From positions 310,001-374,000 of the forward strand of contig JAJNNY010000025.1 in the NCBI GenBank assembly GCA_022453515.1: DNA of 64,000 nucleotides. The letters are read 5' to 3'. The stretch's first letter is position 1. Every line of letters begins with the position of its first letter. This document shows, piece after piece, positions 62,934-64,000 of this stretch. Under the pieces are notes generated by a model. That model saw nothing but the letters and a program-made list of their open reading frames with translations. It had not been told where the DNA came from and did not search any database. This DNA comes from Astrocystis sublimbata (lineage: Eukaryota > Ascomycota > Sordariomycetes > Xylariales > Xylariaceae). The translations under genes were made by a program, and so were the position numbers.

Positions 62934-64000
62934 CTAATCGTCACCTCCTCCGAGGCCGGCCGCGCCAACCTGTTGTGCTTGTTTTGCACTGCAGATATCG
63001 TCTACTCTCAGTAAGAGACAAGCAGCCTGTTTGACGATATGTTAGCACGAGATTCATGATTGAGGGGAGCCAGGCCAGGCCCGGCCGGGATTGTGGGCTT
63101 GCAAACTCACCTCGATAGCTGTCTTGATGCTCTGCAGCTTGATCGCCTCGGGCTCCCAGATGCCGTACTCCCTCATGTCCACGATTGTGCCCGTGTCTCC
63201 GTTGATGCCCCACGAGCTCTTGCCCTCCGCATGCTTGGCACGCAGCTCGGTAAGCACCCGTACGGGACTGGCACCCGCGTTCTGCACCAGAGTCCGGGGA
63301 ATGACTTCTAACGCATCGGCAACGGCCTTGTACGGCCACTGCTGAACACCCTCGATGTTGCGCGCCAGCTGACTTAACCGGACCGCCACGGCCATCTCTG
63401 TCGCGCCACCACCGGGCGAGAGCCGCGGGTGGAAGATGACGTTTCGGGCCACACCCATGGCGTCCTGTAGGTTACGCTCAATCTCGTTGAGGATGTCCTT
63501 GGAGGGGCCGCGGAGGAGGATGGTGCAGGCCTTGGGCGTCTTGCACTGGGTCAGGAAGGTGAAGTATTCGTCGCCGATCTTCTCGATCTCGAAGAGGCCG
63601 CATTGTGTACCGACGTCGGATTCCTGAAGGTCGTCTACGCGGTTTACGATGGTGGCGCCCGTGGCCCTGGCGATTCTGTTGTTGTCGGTCTTGCGGACTC
63701 GGCGGAGGGCGGTGATGTCGGCCTTCATGAAATAATGTTGGGCCAGGTCGGAGACACCCTTCTCCGTGATGACGAGGTCGGGCTTGAGGGCGACGATGGC
63801 CTCGCACATGGCCTTGACCTGCTCCTCCTCGATCTGCAGGATCTGGTTCCAGTCCTCCTCCTTGGTGATCTCGATATTGGTCTGCGACTCGCCCTTCTTG
63901 TACTCGAGAGGGCAGTCGAGCAGGACGATGCGCGGGTTCTCGATGCGTCTCCGCATCTTGGGGTGGGTGATGTCCTTGTTGAGCATGACGCCGTCCAGGA
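62934..64000 (-). CDS. T-complex protein 1 subunit gamma (CCT3), partial at the 5' side
   Basis: Cytosolic chaperonin (CCT/TRiC) subunit that folds actin, tubulin and other proteins using ATP. Minus strand; the visible exons are 64000-63111 (open at the window edge, reading in with LDGVMLNKDI) and 63026-62934, joined across an 84-bp intron to give IKTAIE then AACLLLRVDD. The 3' exon ends in a Gly/Asp-rich tail (GLGGGDD), as usual for gamma subunits. About 327 residues of some 540 are present: apical domain (RRRIENPRIVLLDCPLEYKK, ITEKGVSDLAQHYF) and the second equatorial/intermediate half (LSPGGGATEM, the GINGDTG nucleotide loop). No break is seen. The ATG at 63986 is internal, not the start. 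Confidence 0.96.

Noticed and set aside
1..64000. tRNA, rRNA and CRISPR arrays
   Set aside because: No convincing tRNA B-box with a paired cloverleaf, no rRNA stretch, and no regularly spaced direct repeats of CRISPR type were found by eye; CRISPR is not expected in a fungal nucleus.

Overview
The window is nuclear DNA of a filamentous ascomycete (Pezizomycotina, most likely Sordariomycetes; the class is inferred). The signs are short GT..AG introns of about 55-175 bp, several with CTAAC branch sites, a fungal PKS-NRPS hybrid, an AflR-type zinc-cluster regulator, a fungal rhodopsin-domain membrane protein, a long hybrid histidine kinase, and wide gene-poor stretches full of microsatellites and degenerate repeat DNA. 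I support nine protein-coding genes, one pseudogene relic, and no tRNA or rRNA. Six of the nine genes have introns. Every exon set given was joined by hand at GT/AG sites and keeps an open frame with a total length divisible by three.

Left end (1-17.7 kb): a 4006-residue highly reducing PKS-NRPS (487-13245, ten exons) with domains KS-AT-DH-MT-KR-ACP-C-A-T-R. All main catalytic residues are present, but I see no enoylreductase motif. About 3.1 kb downstream is an AflR-like Zn2Cys6 regulator (16340-17678) whose first 20 codons are a separate exon, with the intron inside the zinc-cluster coding region. Together they look like the right part of a secondary-metabolite cluster that continues off the left edge. 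The partner enoylreductase, P450s and hydrolase expected of such clusters are not in this window.

Middle: 17.7-27.6 kb is gene-free, with an AT-rich tract (about 19.9-24.3 kb) holding two diverged MITE-like copies. A hybrid histidine kinase of about 2017 residues (27588-33701) follows. After another gene-poor stretch comes a compact stand-alone class I terpene cyclase (39893-41044) with intact metal-binding motifs and no prenyltransferase domain. A pseudogene relic lies at 43495-43985 (-), and a seven-helix rhodopsin-domain protein at 44498-45736 (-).

Right end: a single-exon CHK/APH-like kinase (51900-53096), then a conserved housekeeping block: a histidine phosphatase (58485-60213, -), a PRKRIP1/DUF1168 splicing-factor homolog (61859-62485, +), and the 3' part of CCT3, the chaperonin gamma subunit (62934-64000, -, running off the right edge). 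The window therefore runs from a specialised-metabolism, repeat-rich compartment on the left to a conserved core on the right.
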